A stretch of 64,000 nucleotides of DNA from Gloeotrichia echinulata CP02. GTDB taxonomy: Bacteria > Cyanobacteriota > Cyanobacteriia > Cyanobacteriales > Nostocaceae. A program made the translations under genes and the position numbers. The first letter of the stretch is position 1. Each line of letters begins with the position of its first letter. Of the stretch, positions 8,224 to 16,287 are shown piece after piece. The notes under the pieces were generated by a model that saw nothing but the letters and a program-made list of their open reading frames with translations, had not been told where the DNA came from and did not search any database. The stretch spans positions 2,671,001 to 2,735,000 of the forward strand of contig CP051187.1 of assembly GCA_038087035.1 (NCBI GenBank), read 5' to 3'.

Positions 8224-9696
8224 ATGACTAATGACTACGATGTTGTGATTATTGGGGGTAGCCTAGCAGGACGCGAAGCTGCCTTGGCTGCTACCCAATT
8301 ACGTGCTAAGGTTGCCTTGGTGGAAGCCAACGTAAACTATGGGTTTTTTTACCACCATGCGATGAGCCAAATCAGCAAACTATCGCAGCAGCTAGGTGAT
8401 GTGGTTGGTGTTAGTATTCATCCTGACGGGGTTGGTTCCCCAGGAAAATCGCAAATATCTGTGACATGGCCAGAAGCGATGCTCTACGCTCAAGAGGTTG
8501 TTGCCAATCTCGAAGCACAGCATTCTCTCGCCATGCTTATGGCTAATGGTGTCGATGTCATTGTTGGTAGGGGTCAATTTCAATCTTCCCCCCGTCTCGC
8601 ATTTGCGGTTAATGACCGTTTGCTACGCGCCCGCACCTATTTGTTAGCTAATGGTTCACGTCCAGCAATCCCAGAAATTGAAGGATTACAAGCCACTGGC
8701 TACCTGACTCTGGCGAATATTTGGCACTCTTCCCCCTATGGATGGGAAAACCCAGGGCGGATACCACCTAAAGATTGGCTAATTATTGGCGGCGTTCCTC
8801 AAAGCATTGAAGTTGCTCAAACTTTAGCGCGGCTGGGTTGCAGTGTGACGCTGGTAGTTAAACACCCCTATCTTTTGCCCAACCTTGACCCGGAGATCGC
8901 CCAACTGTTGCAAGCACAGTTAGAAGTTGATGGTGTACGTGTTATAACGCAAACAGCAGTAACTCAGGTGATGCGAATTGATGATAAAAAGTGGGTTCAA
9001 GCCGGAAATAAGGCAATTGAAACTGATGAAATTTTAGTAGCAATTGCACAGCAGCCAAATGTTGAAGAGCTAAATTTGGCAGGGGTAGGTGTAAAATGGT
9101 ATCGGCGGCGCTTGGTTGTCAATAATAAACTGCAAACCACTAACCCCAGAATTTACGCTTGTGGTGATGTCATTGGTGGTTATGACTTTGGTAACATTGC
9201 TAATTATGAAGCAAAAATTGCCCTAAAAAATGCACTATTTTTTCCCAGATATAAAGTCAATTATCGGTGCATTCCTTTAGCAATATTTACTCAGCCGATG
9301 TTGACGCAAATAGGTTTGACAGAAGCGCAAGCCAAACGGCGATATAGTGGCAATCAAGTTTTAGTTCTACGGCAATATTTTAAAACATTAGCAGTAGCCC
9401 AAATTGCCGGACAAACCACGGGAATTTGTAAATTAATGGTGTTAGAGAATGGGGAAATATTGGGGGCTGAAATATGTGGTGCAGAAGCTGGGGAGTTAGT
9501 TAATATTATTGCTTTGGCCATATCACAAAAGATTAAAATTAACCATTTAGCCAATTTAGCGCCTGTTTATCCTAGTTTCTCAGAAATTTTGCAACGAGTT
9601 GCTAAAGATTGGTGTCAGCAAAGGTTAGAGAGGAATCTTGTTTTGCAAGAATTTTTGGCAAGTTTCTATCATTTCCGACGCGATTGGCATTTCTAA
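8224..9696 (+). CDS. FAD-dependent pyridine nucleotide-disulfide oxidoreductase-like protein lacking the redox cysteines
   Basis: A 490-residue two-dinucleotide-binding flavoprotein. The FAD site is YDVVIIGGSLAGREAAL (about 5-21). The NAD(P) site is WLIIGGVPQSIEVAQTLARLG (about 183-203). The second FAD motif is IYACGDVIGGYDFGN (about 313-327), and a C-terminal dimerisation domain follows. In glutathione, lipoamide and mercuric reductases the region after the first FAD strand has GGTCxxxGC; here it reads NVNYGFFYHHAMSQ, with no cysteine. The enzyme therefore cannot use the classical disulfide relay. The start codon lies in a heptamer repeat. It meets the next gene tail to tail with a 4-bp overlap. 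Confidence 0.85.
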   Translation: MTNDYDVVIIGGSLAGREAALAATQLRAKVALVEANVNYGFFYHHAMSQISKLSQQLGDVVGVSIHPDGVGSPGKSQISVTWPEAMLYAQEVVANLEAQHSLAMLMANGVDVIVGRGQFQSSPRLAFAVNDRLLRARTYLLANGSRPAIPEIEGLQATGYLTLANIWHSSPYGWENPGRIPPKDWLIIGGVPQSIEVAQTLARLGCSVTLVVKHPYLLPNLDPEIAQLLQAQLEVDGVRVITQTAVTQVMRIDDKKWVQAGNKAIETDEILVAIAQQPNVEELNLAGVGVKWYRRRLVVNNKLQTTNPRIYACGDVIGGYDFGNIANYEAKIALKNALFFPRYKVNYRCIPLAIFTQPMLTQIGLTEAQAKRRYSGNQVLVLRQYFKTLAVAQIAGQTTGICKLMVLENGEILGAEICGAEAGELVNIIALAISQKIKINHLANLAPVYPSFSEILQRVAKDWCQQRLERNLVLQEFLASFYHFRRDWHF

Positions 9697-10403
9697 GTAA
9701 TAAGCATCACCACCCATGCTACCGCCGCCGCCACCAATGGTACACTCAGGTTATCAGTACCATAAGGCGAAACTCCCTCGGCTAGAGTAGCCAAGGCACC
9801 ACTGAGAATAGCCGCCAAAAGTGACCTACCCACACCATAAGACACTGCTAAGGGACTCAAGGAAGAACCTGGTAATAGCAGCAGTACCAAAAATATGGCT
9901 ATGGTACTCGCCACAAACATCGCCGCTGAACCTTCCCAGCTACGCACAGAATTACCGACTTGATATTTATGTTGGCCAAAACGCTTACCAATTAAGGCTG
10001 CTAGTGCATCCCCCCAAGTCATGGCCATGATCCCCGCTGCAGCGATGGGGACGTTATCCACTGGGCCATCTGGACGCCACAGCAACCCAAATAACAGAGT
10101 TACGGATATGGCAAAATAGACAGTACCCGGTGAACTGTCTGCGGTATCCATTGAGGCAATAATTCGGTAGCGATACAACAGATAATTGACGCCGATAAAT
10201 GTGGCAAAGGGTATAATTCCAATTTGCCAGCGCTGAAAAAGTAGGAGTACGCCGAAAATCCACATTCCTGCGCCAACATGGATAACTTTGCGAGTTAAAT
10301 CTGGTTGAATACCAAACAACCGCCGCAGTCCCTCAGCAATAATAAGTAGACTGATGACGTAAATATAGGAAGCTACGAGTCCAATAAAATCGTTGTTTGT
10401 CAT
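9693..10403 (-). CDS. Phytol kinase / dolichol kinase family membrane protein (VTE5/VTE6-like)
   Basis: The 236-residue protein has about six or seven membrane segments and belongs to the CTP-dependent polyprenol kinase family. Visible family motifs are LTRKVIHVGAGMWIF (about 36-50), MTWGDALAALIGKRFG (about 128-143), GNSVRSWEGSAAMFV (about 149-163) and LAEGVSPYGTDNLSVPL near the end. Cyanobacterial and plastid members phosphorylate phytol or phytyl phosphate to recycle chlorophyll side chains for tocopherol. Which step this one performs cannot be told from sequence. Its ATG (MTNNDF) is formed within a heptamer-type repeat. Confidence 0.85.
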   Translation of the reverse strand: MTNNDFIGLVASYIYVISLLIIAEGLRRLFGIQPDLTRKVIHVGAGMWIFGVLLLFQRWQIGIIPFATFIGVNYLLYRYRIIASMDTADSSPGTVYFAISVTLLFGLLWRPDGPVDNVPIAAAGIMAMTWGDALAALIGKRFGQHKYQVGNSVRSWEGSAAMFVASTIAIFLVLLLLPGSSLSPLAVSYGVGRSLLAAILSGALATLAEGVSPYGTDNLSVPLVAAAVAWVVMLIT

Positions 10404-10510
10404 TTGTCAGTTGTTAGTTGTCATGTGTCAGGAGAAAAAAATGAATCTTGTACAAAGGCGATTAATTGCGTCTCTCCTGGGCACTTACTGGGAGAACGGG
10501 TAGTTTGAAA

Positions 10511-10804
10511 CTAAAGATTGCTCAAATGAATCACTACTCGCTGATTAAGAGCCTGAGCGATTTTTTGGAGCATTGACAGAGAGTGTCCCTCGTATTCAGC
10601 ATCTTCTAGCCGTGCAATCACAGGCTGTTTTGTGCCAATCAGTTCAGCCAATTGTTTCTGTGTTAACCCCGCTTTTGTTCTAGCTTCATAAATCAACTGT
10701 GCCACTTCTGCATTGATTGAAGCTTCTGCCACCATTTCTTCAAGCTCAGGGTCGCTGCTAGTCATTTGCTCAATGATTTTTATCGCATCGCTAGTCTTGG
10801 CCAT
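10511..10804 (-). CDS. XRE family helix-turn-helix regulator (HigA-like antitoxin)
   Basis: A 97-residue protein with a Cro/CI-type HTH at about residues 42-95: AGLTQKQLAELIGTKQPVI holds the two helices, followed by RLEDAEYEGHSLSMLQKIAQAL. The N-terminal LEEMVAEASINAEVAQLIYEAR helix matches antitoxins of the HigBA type encoded downstream of their toxin. Its start overlaps the upstream small gene by 14 bases, as in such pairs, but that partner does not look like a HigB toxin. It is either a solitary regulator or the survivor of a decayed module. Confidence 0.8.
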   Translation of the reverse strand: MAKTSDAIKIIEQMTSSDPELEEMVAEASINAEVAQLIYEARTKAGLTQKQLAELIGTKQPVIARLEDAEYEGHSLSMLQKIAQALNQRVVIHLSNL

Positions 10805-11000
10805 CCTCTTGCTCCTCTACGTAGGTGTGAACTTCAGGGTCTTCTTCAAATAAAAGCTTTCGTGCTATCGCCCGTTCAATATCAATTGGAGGTACAGATG
10901 CTTCTTCCTTTGTAATGGCGTGTGCGAGAATTGCCACATTTTGAGGTTGAGCCGAGATAGCTGCGATTTCGGAAATAGAGGCTCTTAACGCACCAACCAC
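10791..11000 (-). CDS. Small hypothetical protein, possibly N-terminally truncated
   Basis: A 69-residue frame from a GTG start, overlapping the XRE gene by 14 bases. The protein is helical and ends in a very acidic tail (EEDPEVHTYVEEQEDGQD). The open frame continues about 20 codons upstream of the GTG without any ATG, encoding YNKVANYQTQVVGAL. This suggests either a GTG start or a lost N-terminus. I do not recognise the family. It occupies the position of a toxin relative to the antitoxin-like XRE gene. Confidence 0.5.
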   Translation of the reverse strand: MVGALRASISEIAAISAQPQNVAILAHAITKEEASVPPIDIERAIARKLLFEEDPEVHTYVEEQEDGQD

Positions 11001-11108
11001 TTGTGTTTGGTAATTTGCTACTTTATTGTACGCAACACTGTTGTAGGCAACGAAAAATCAAGGGTTTTCAGTCCTTATTTCCGCACTAGCCTTGATCTCG
11101 GCTCAACC

Positions 11109-12842
11109 TCATTTAGTTCGTTCACTATTGCGTCTGAGGTTTTTGTCTAAAAACGAAACACTACCAATACCTTGGAGAATACCACGACCAATTAAACCCA
11201 GACCTCGACCAATTACTTGGGTGAGAATGAAGACTATACCACTGCCTAAAAATGCTATTAGTGATTGTAACCGAGGTGCGATCGCATCCCGAAATTCTAC
11301 TATCAATGTCACTACTAGGCGAATACCAGTAAGGTTTACTAACTCCTGACTCCTGGGAGCATAAATCGAAGTTTTGGCTATACCGCGAGGTGAAAATACA
11401 AATAGTTCATAGCGGCTTTCAAAAATGGCTATTGGCTCATTGATATAATTTTGTAATCGGTATTTCCAAGACAAGTTGTTTCTAAATTTTTCAATTTCTC
11501 GTGTGGAAATTAATTTGCGGTCATAAAAACTTTTCTTGATCATTTCTAAATCTGCTAAAGAATTTAGCAGGGGCTGCACTACTCCATTTGCTACCTGAAT
11601 TAACAAGTTCTCTAAAATCATTAAGGCTTGAAATTTAGCTTCTGCGCTATCTGCTGGATAAGTGGTATTATCTATTTGCAAATCGATTTGAAATAGCAGA
11701 TAAGAAAATAGTTCTATAACTAAAGGAATTTTTGCGAGAATTTCAGTTTGCACAACTCCAGAATTCTGCAACAAAAAATTAACCATTTCTAAATCGCGAT
11801 CACCTACTTGTAGCCGCGAAAATTTACCAAAAAAATCTGTAACTACTACTTGCCATAAATCATCTAATATGGTAGACTTAAACTCATCTATTTGATCTAA
11901 ATTAATTTCGGATTTACGTAATTCATCTAACTGTTTAGTTAGTTTTTGGAGAATCAGATAAAGTAATTCTCGTTTTTTATCTTCACGAAAGATATCGATT
12001 TCTAAAGGGATATCGGTGAGATTTTGTAAAGGTAATTGAAGTTTAGTCACACAATCGGCGAATAAGGCAGATTGCATCGCTCTGGGACTAAGTAGCAACG
12101 GCAAATTTTCCGTTTGTTGTGAGTCGAATATGGTAATGGCATGACTGAGGGAGGGAATAGCAGAGGGCTGCTGTTTTTCTCGCCTGCTCCCTGGTGAAGC
12201 CAACAAGCGATTGACGAGCCAACGAGCCGTCAGCAGTTCTCTTCGCTGTCCAGTCAAAATTGCGCGGTCTATTAGTGGGAGTCCCGGTACTTGTAATTGT
12301 GCAGTTACATCAGCTAGGGTGGCTTCTATTTGAGCAATTCCTGACAAGCGCCAATTATTCCGCACCCTAGCAAAGGGGAGTAAGGACTGACGAGTGACGA
12401 GTGAGGAGTTATGATTATCTCCTTGTCCCCAATCGCCAATCCCCACTTTCCTGATAACAGCGACTAACTCAGCAACGGGAGTACCTTTAGGGCAGTAGCC
12501 ATCTATACCAGCCACTCTGGCGGACGAAAGTACTGCTGATTCTGTGATAGAACTGAGGAGCAATATTGGTAACTTTGGGTATTGGGTTTTCAATTGCTGA
12601 CACAGTTGTAAGCCTTGCTGCTGACTGGCGGTGGTACGACCATTACCTAATTCCAAAACCACTAAATTTACTAAGTTAGGGTCGTGTTTAGCGAGTTCTG
12701 CTAAAACCTGCAAAGCAGCGGTATCTGTTTCCACATCTGATACCACTTGTATTTGAGGTATTGATTCCAAAGCTACCCGTAGTCCTAGGCGGAAAATCGG
12801 GTCTTGGTCAATTAACAATAATTTTAGAAGGCGATCGCTCAT
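11109..12842 (-). CDS. DUF3685 protein with a degenerate N-terminal receiver domain
   Basis: A 577-residue protein. Residues 1-135 resemble a response-regulator receiver (LLLIDQDPIFRLGLRVAL, then LPILLLSS and GYCPKGTPVAEL with the conserved lysine). The phospho-acceptor position reads VVLELG, so Asp appears replaced by Glu. The remainder is the DUF3685 domain found in cyanobacteria and plastid-bearing organisms. It ends with a hydrophobic C-terminus (about 530-565) that could anchor to a membrane. A HIP1 site lies just before the ATG. Its function is unknown. Confidence 0.8.
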   Translation of the reverse strand: MSDRLLKLLLIDQDPIFRLGLRVALESIPQIQVVSDVETDTAALQVLAELAKHDPNLVNLVVLELGNGRTTASQQQGLQLCQQLKTQYPKLPILLLSSITESAVLSSARVAGIDGYCPKGTPVAELVAVIRKVGIGDWGQGDNHNSSLVTRQSLLPFARVRNNWRLSGIAQIEATLADVTAQLQVPGLPLIDRAILTGQRRELLTARWLVNRLLASPGSRREKQQPSAIPSLSHAITIFDSQQTENLPLLLSPRAMQSALFADCVTKLQLPLQNLTDIPLEIDIFREDKKRELLYLILQKLTKQLDELRKSEINLDQIDEFKSTILDDLWQVVVTDFFGKFSRLQVGDRDLEMVNFLLQNSGVVQTEILAKIPLVIELFSYLLFQIDLQIDNTTYPADSAEAKFQALMILENLLIQVANGVVQPLLNSLADLEMIKKSFYDRKLISTREIEKFRNNLSWKYRLQNYINEPIAIFESRYELFVFSPRGIAKTSIYAPRSQELVNLTGIRLVVTLIVEFRDAIAPRLQSLIAFLGSGIVFILTQVIGRGLGLIGRGILQGIGSVSFLDKNLRRNSERTK

Positions 12843-13147
12843 TGTCTGTTATTCTATGCCAGAAAACAGCTTTGATATTTAGTTTAAAGGTAAGTGGCAA
12901 AATTGACTTGCACCGAGAACATTACCGCGCTACTTTGCTGCAAAACCTCAGCAGACCGTGATTTATCGAATCCTTTGCTCCTAAATAAAATCTGGACAAA
13001 ACCGGACATTACTAGGACTTACGCATTGACAAAAAACACAAAATATGGACTGCAAAAAACCGGAGATGTCGTAGTGGTAAAGCGCATTGCTAAACCCCTA
13101 CAACAATCCCCAGTCCCCAGCGATGCACTGAGCCGGTCGTTGTGTCC

Positions 13148-13606
13148 CTAGTCCTCAGTCCCTTTTTCTGACGAATTGCGGTAGCCATAAAAATTAATAG
13201 TGTAGTCAGTAATCTGCACTCCAGTTTGTTGTTCAACTTGGCGAATAAAATCTTCTGGTAATTTTATATGAACGTCGAGGATTTGATTAGTATCAATACA
13301 ATTTACGTGACTGTGGGAATCACTAATGTTACCATATAAACGACCATCACAGTGTTCAATACATTCAATGATGCCCTGACTAGATAATGCTTCTAAATTT
13401 TGATAGACAGAGGTGTGACCTATCTCTTTACCTTGGTGGTTCAAGCGATCGTAAATCTCTCTAGCAGATAGATGTTCATTCGCTTGCCAAAGTAGTTCTA
13501 GAATAAAGCGCCGTTGGCGACTAACGCGCATACCCAGCACTTGACACCGCTCCAGAGCATCTTCCAGAGAACGAATTGGTTGTGTAGATATCGCTGGTTT
13601 TTGCAT
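13148..13606 (-). CDS. furC: Fur family transcriptional regulator, probably FurC/PerR
   Basis: A 152-residue Fur-family protein with the winged-helix domain at about residues 20-95 (LGMRVSRQRRFILELLW, HTSVYQNLEALSSQGII) and a dimerisation domain containing SDSHSHVNC and DVHIKLPEDF. It lacks both CXXC zinc motifs and the HHHH stretch of FurA and Zur. This agrees, as far as I recall, with the Anabaena FurC/PerR type that senses peroxide through metal-catalysed oxidation. PerR proteins usually repress peroxidase genes and often themselves. No operator could be pinned down upstream. Confidence 0.75.
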   Translation of the reverse strand: MQKPAISTQPIRSLEDALERCQVLGMRVSRQRRFILELLWQANEHLSAREIYDRLNHQGKEIGHTSVYQNLEALSSQGIIECIEHCDGRLYGNISDSHSHVNCIDTNQILDVHIKLPEDFIRQVEQQTGVQITDYTINFYGYRNSSEKGTED

Positions 13607-13947
13607 ATTCTATGCTTGTTAACTGTTGGGGTAATTTTCCCATTTCCAGGGTTATAGGATATTCTTATATGCGAAAATATTACATCTCGCCCTTGATCCT
13701 ATACCTGTGTGATTGTTTTTGATAGCTGCCCAAATCACAGGGCTATGATTTTTTTACTATTTGACGGTTGGCTTGTCACACCCTAATCTAAAACAAACTC
13801 ATTACAACTTTAACTTAAAATAGGTGCTAATGTCCACTGGAAGGGCTAAGAACTGTAACCTAAAAGCTATTCAAGCCTCATCAAAGCTCGTCAATTTTGA
13901 GTAGGTATCACGAAAAGATGGTAGGATAATCAATAATAATTAACGGT
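13607..13947. other. Upstream region of furC
   Basis: This noncoding stretch holds the likely furC promoter on the minus strand. It has AT-rich blocks (for example GATATTCTTATATGCG near 13657-13672) but no reading frame or clear inverted repeat that I can assign to PerR autoregulation. Confidence 0.4.
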
Positions 13948-14100
13948 TAACAACCGTGCCGTCAGAGGATAAACCTTCCAGCATAGACTGGCGTTTGATA
14001 AACGTGCCATAGGCGAAGTGCAGGCGACCTAGACAGAGGGTCGTTAGTAGCGCCTCAAACAGAAGTTATTCTGTAACTTCGACACATATAGCGATCAGTT
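13948..14100 (+). ncRNA. Unassigned structured sequence upstream of an IS605 right-end relic
   Basis: The segment is more GC-rich than its flanks and contains short stems, notably GAAGTTA-ttctg-TAACTTC (14061-14079). No protein frame is evident. It runs directly into sequence shared with the relic at 51282-51432, so it could be the 5' part of a transposon-derived RNA or an unrelated small RNA. This is a low-confidence call; I could not match it to RNase P, 6S, tmRNA or SRP RNA. Confidence 0.25.
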
Positions 14101-14226
14101 AGATCGTGTTAGCCTGTGGACTGGTTAACGCCGACGTTGCCAGAATAAAGCAGGAAGTAAGCATCAAACTACACATGAGTAGATTTGTCTATTTGTGAGT
14201 AGTTATGAATAGGTCTTATGTAACGG
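14095..14226 (+). mobile_element. IS200/IS605-type right-end relic (omega-RNA region), copy 1
   Basis: This stretch matches the sequence directly after the TnpB relic at 51165-51281. Shared blocks include GTTAACGCCGACGTTGCCAG, AGGAAGTAAGCATCAAACTA and ATGAGTAGATTTG. Similarity stops after ...TATGTAACGG in both copies, which marks the probable element end. In this IS family the sequence after the tnpB stop encodes the scaffold of the TnpB guide RNA, and the guide would begin just past the end. The matching tnpB is absent here. Confidence 0.6.
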
Positions 14227-14278
14227 ACTAGTACACTGTCATACCATTTCACCAAAACTCTGATACATATAGAAGCCA

Positions 14279-14307
14279 GTAGGGGCACGGCAATGCCGTG
14301 CCCCTAC
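14279..14307. repeat. Palindromic repeat of the GGCACGGC family
   Basis: A near-perfect palindrome whose core is GGGGCACGGCAATGCCGTGC, with GTA and TAC completing the ends. It is the same family as 4441-4460 and 4566-4593. It would fold into a stable hairpin in either strand. Confidence 0.85.
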
Positions 14308-14544
14308 CAAGGTATTTGTATCATACTTAAAGTGAAACGGTATCACACAAAGTTTGATGGCTTGTTTGTAGTTGGGCTTTAGCCCTATTGGTTGTCAGCG
14401 CTATAAAGCACAACTACGTTTATGCGTTCTGGTGTACGCAGTTCATAATCACGCTATTATGTGCATCAACTAAAAATGATCATGTTATTAACACTGAAAT
14501 GTTTGTAAGAATCGCTTAAAGTTTAAGCATATTCACGCATGAAG

Positions 14545-14580
14545 TTACAGTCTGTAAATTTACATAATATATTAGAGAAA
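14545..14580 (+). promoter_or_regulatory. Putative operator/promoter of a small RNA
   Basis: Overlapping palindromes lie here: TTACAGTCTGTAA (14545-14557) and TGTAAATTTACA (14553-14564), which together give three TTACA/TGTAA half-sites. An AT-rich TAATATATT sequence follows that could be a -10 element. The arrangement looks like a repressor site at a promoter reading toward the terminator at 14646-14675. The regulator is not identifiable. Confidence 0.4.
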
Positions 14581-14675
14581 AGGCCGTAAGTTGAAAACTA
14601 AACACGGTGTTCCTATAAATGTCGGCAAAGAGACAAAGACGCAATAAGACGCGATATTTTTCGCGTCTTTATTTT
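14580..14675 (+). ncRNA. Candidate small RNA ending at an intrinsic terminator
   Basis: About 95 nt lie between the promoter-like sequence and a strong terminator, without a plausible protein. An internal AACAC-GGTGTT stem is visible near 14604-14614. The frame from 14619 is low-complexity and unlikely to be translated. A downstream role in crr6 expression is possible because crr6 starts 110 bp later, but the terminator argues for a separate short transcript. Confidence 0.4.
14646..14675 (+). terminator. Intrinsic terminator
   Basis: A perfect 9-bp stem AAGACGCGA / TCGCGTCTT with a 6-nt loop is followed by TATTTTG. It is oriented for plus-strand transcription and lies 110 bp before crr6, with no upstream plus-strand gene for several kilobases. 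Confidence 0.75.
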
Positions 14676-14784
14676 GCCAATAAAGCATTTCAGGGCAGCA
14701 AAGTGCAAGCAAATCTAGCATCAAACGCTGAAAACTGCTACTGTGGATTCTCGATCCTACAGTTGAACATAAAGTTCTCAGTCA

Positions 14785-15255
14785 ATGACAATCACGATCG
14801 CCATCAATACTGATGCCATTAACAATCTAGAACTGTCGCCTGCGTCAACAGTGATTGAGCAATTGCTACAACCGGGAGCCGCATCCCACGAACAGCAATT
14901 GCACTTTGAGATAAACTATGATTTGGAAGCAGGCGATCCACGCGAACTCTCAGAAATTCCAGAAGTGCGGCTGTGGTTTGTCCGTCTGGATGCTAAATAC
15001 CCCTGGTTGCCATTTTTACTCGATTGGAAAGCTGGGGAATTTGCCCGTTATACCGCAATGCTTGTACCGCATCAGTTTAGTTCTCAGGAGGGTATTCAGT
15101 ATAATCCCGAAGCCTTAGAAATATATTTGATGCACAAAATTTTTATTTTGAGTGATTGGTTGAAGCAACAAAGCATTCCCAGTGCATCACGACTCAAGTC
15201 AATGGCACAAATGCTAGGTTATGAATTGGAGGATGCTTTCTTTGAGCTATTTTAA
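14785..15255 (+). CDS. CRR6-like NdhI maturation factor
   Basis: A 156-residue soluble protein (DUF1817 type) with the conserved block DPRELSEIPEVRLWFVRLDAKYPW at about residues 50-75 and FLLDWKAGEFARYTAMLVPHQF at about 78-99. The plant homologue CRR6 helps assemble NdhI into the photosynthetic NDH-1 complex; cyanobacterial members are thought to act in the same way. It stands alone on the plus strand. A long heptamer array follows its stop. Confidence 0.8.
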   Translation: MTITIAINTDAINNLELSPASTVIEQLLQPGAASHEQQLHFEINYDLEAGDPRELSEIPEVRLWFVRLDAKYPWLPFLLDWKAGEFARYTAMLVPHQFSSQEGIQYNPEALEIYLMHKIFILSDWLKQQSIPSASRLKSMAQMLGYELEDAFFELF

Positions 15256-15261
15256 CATTTA

Positions 15262-15354
15262 ACATTTGTCATTGGTCATTTGTCATTTGTCATTGGTCAT
15301 TTGTCATTTGTCATTTGTCATTTGTCATTTGTCATTTGTCATTTGTCATTTGTC
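15262..15354. repeat. Heptanucleotide STRR array (ATTTGTC)
   Basis: About 13 tandem copies of the seven-base unit ATTTGTC, with occasional ATTGGTC variants. A second low-complexity stretch of TTACTCA/CTCATTA units follows (about 15395-15455). Such arrays recur at 1812, 22141 and 58517. Confidence 0.95.
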
Positions 15355-15525
15355 CAACTCCAAACTCCTTACTGTGACGGTGCGTTAAGGCACTCATTAC
15401 TCCTTACTCATTACTCATTACTCATTACTCCTTACTCATTACTCATTACTCATTCCTTAAAGGTTGAAGGTTGAAGTTTGACTACTAACCGTCAACCTTC
15501 CACCTTCAACCACTTACAATTGATA

Positions 15526-16287
15526 TCACTTAATGCGGCAAATCAAGGCTAATGCGACATTGAAAGCATATTCAACTGCTTTTGATTTACTTGGTAAAGC
15601 TGCCTGCCAAATGCGATAATCATTGCGGTCAATAATTAAGTTGGCTATATCATGAGTAGAAATTCTCTTCAAAATATCGTCTTGAAGAGCTTCAAATTCT
15701 GCTGCTGTGCCATTTGTTTCTAAAATTTCTTGGGCTGCGGCAATAAAGTTATCTAAAACAGCCTGCATGTATTGTTTACCCGCAGTTTCGGCAAAAACAG
15801 ATGAGGATTTTAATGCCTTAAATTCTTCTAAAATAAGATGAGCGATCACTCTTCCTTCTTGACTATTCCAATCATCAGGAAGTTGAACATCAAGATATTC
15901 AGATTCATTATCTTTACATTTAAGATATTCATGAATATCTCCAGTTATTTGAGGCAGTTTTTTTCCAGTTAATAGTTCTTGCAACCGGCTAGAGCTTGTC
16001 TCAATAAACGCATCCCGAAATACTTTTTCTTGACCTTCAGGACATTCATACACAAGATAAGTCCAAATACCTGGATTACCAGTATCAGTTTTTTTAGCTT
16101 GGTAGAAAGTCATAGTTCCATCTTCTTCGCATTCATAATAAGCACTATGAATTTCAGTAAATTCACAGTGGCGTAGGCTGAGGGAACGGGTGATGGCTTG
16201 AAAAATGCCAGCAATATGGTGGGGTTGGCTTTCAACCTGAATGTAACGAGTTTGACTAATAATAAAGTTGTGTAAACGAATCGCCAT
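15526..16287 (-). CDS. Hypothetical cytoplasmic protein
   Basis: From ATG 16287 (MAIRLHNFIISQTRYIQVE) the protein is 253 residues, soluble, with no signal or membrane segment. The frame is open 19 codons further upstream, but the ATG at 16287 follows a GGAAGAA purine stretch. The sequence has an N-terminal beta-rich half and an alpha-helical C-terminal half (IAHLILEEFKALKSS..., NFIAAAQEILETNG). I do not recognise the family. The gene stands alone between noncoding stretches. Confidence 0.7.
   Translation of the reverse strand: MAIRLHNFIISQTRYIQVESQPHHIAGIFQAITRSLSLRHCEFTEIHSAYYECEEDGTMTFYQAKKTDTGNPGIWTYLVYECPEGQEKVFRDAFIETSSSRLQELLTGKKLPQITGDIHEYLKCKDNESEYLDVQLPDDWNSQEGRVIAHLILEEFKALKSSSVFAETAGKQYMQAVLDNFIAAAQEILETNGTAAEFEALQDDILKRISTHDIANLIIDRNDYRIWQAALPSKSKAVEYAFNVALALICRIK

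Noticed and set aside
14140..14165. Resemblance of GCAGGAAGTAAGC to the glutamine riboswitch or SRP RNA motif
   Set aside because: The surrounding conserved parts of those RNAs are missing, and the same sequence follows a TnpB gene at 51282, so it is transposon DNA.
14619..14813. 64-codon frame over the candidate small RNA
   Set aside because: It runs through the terminator hairpin and has no family features; the terminator argues against translation of this region.
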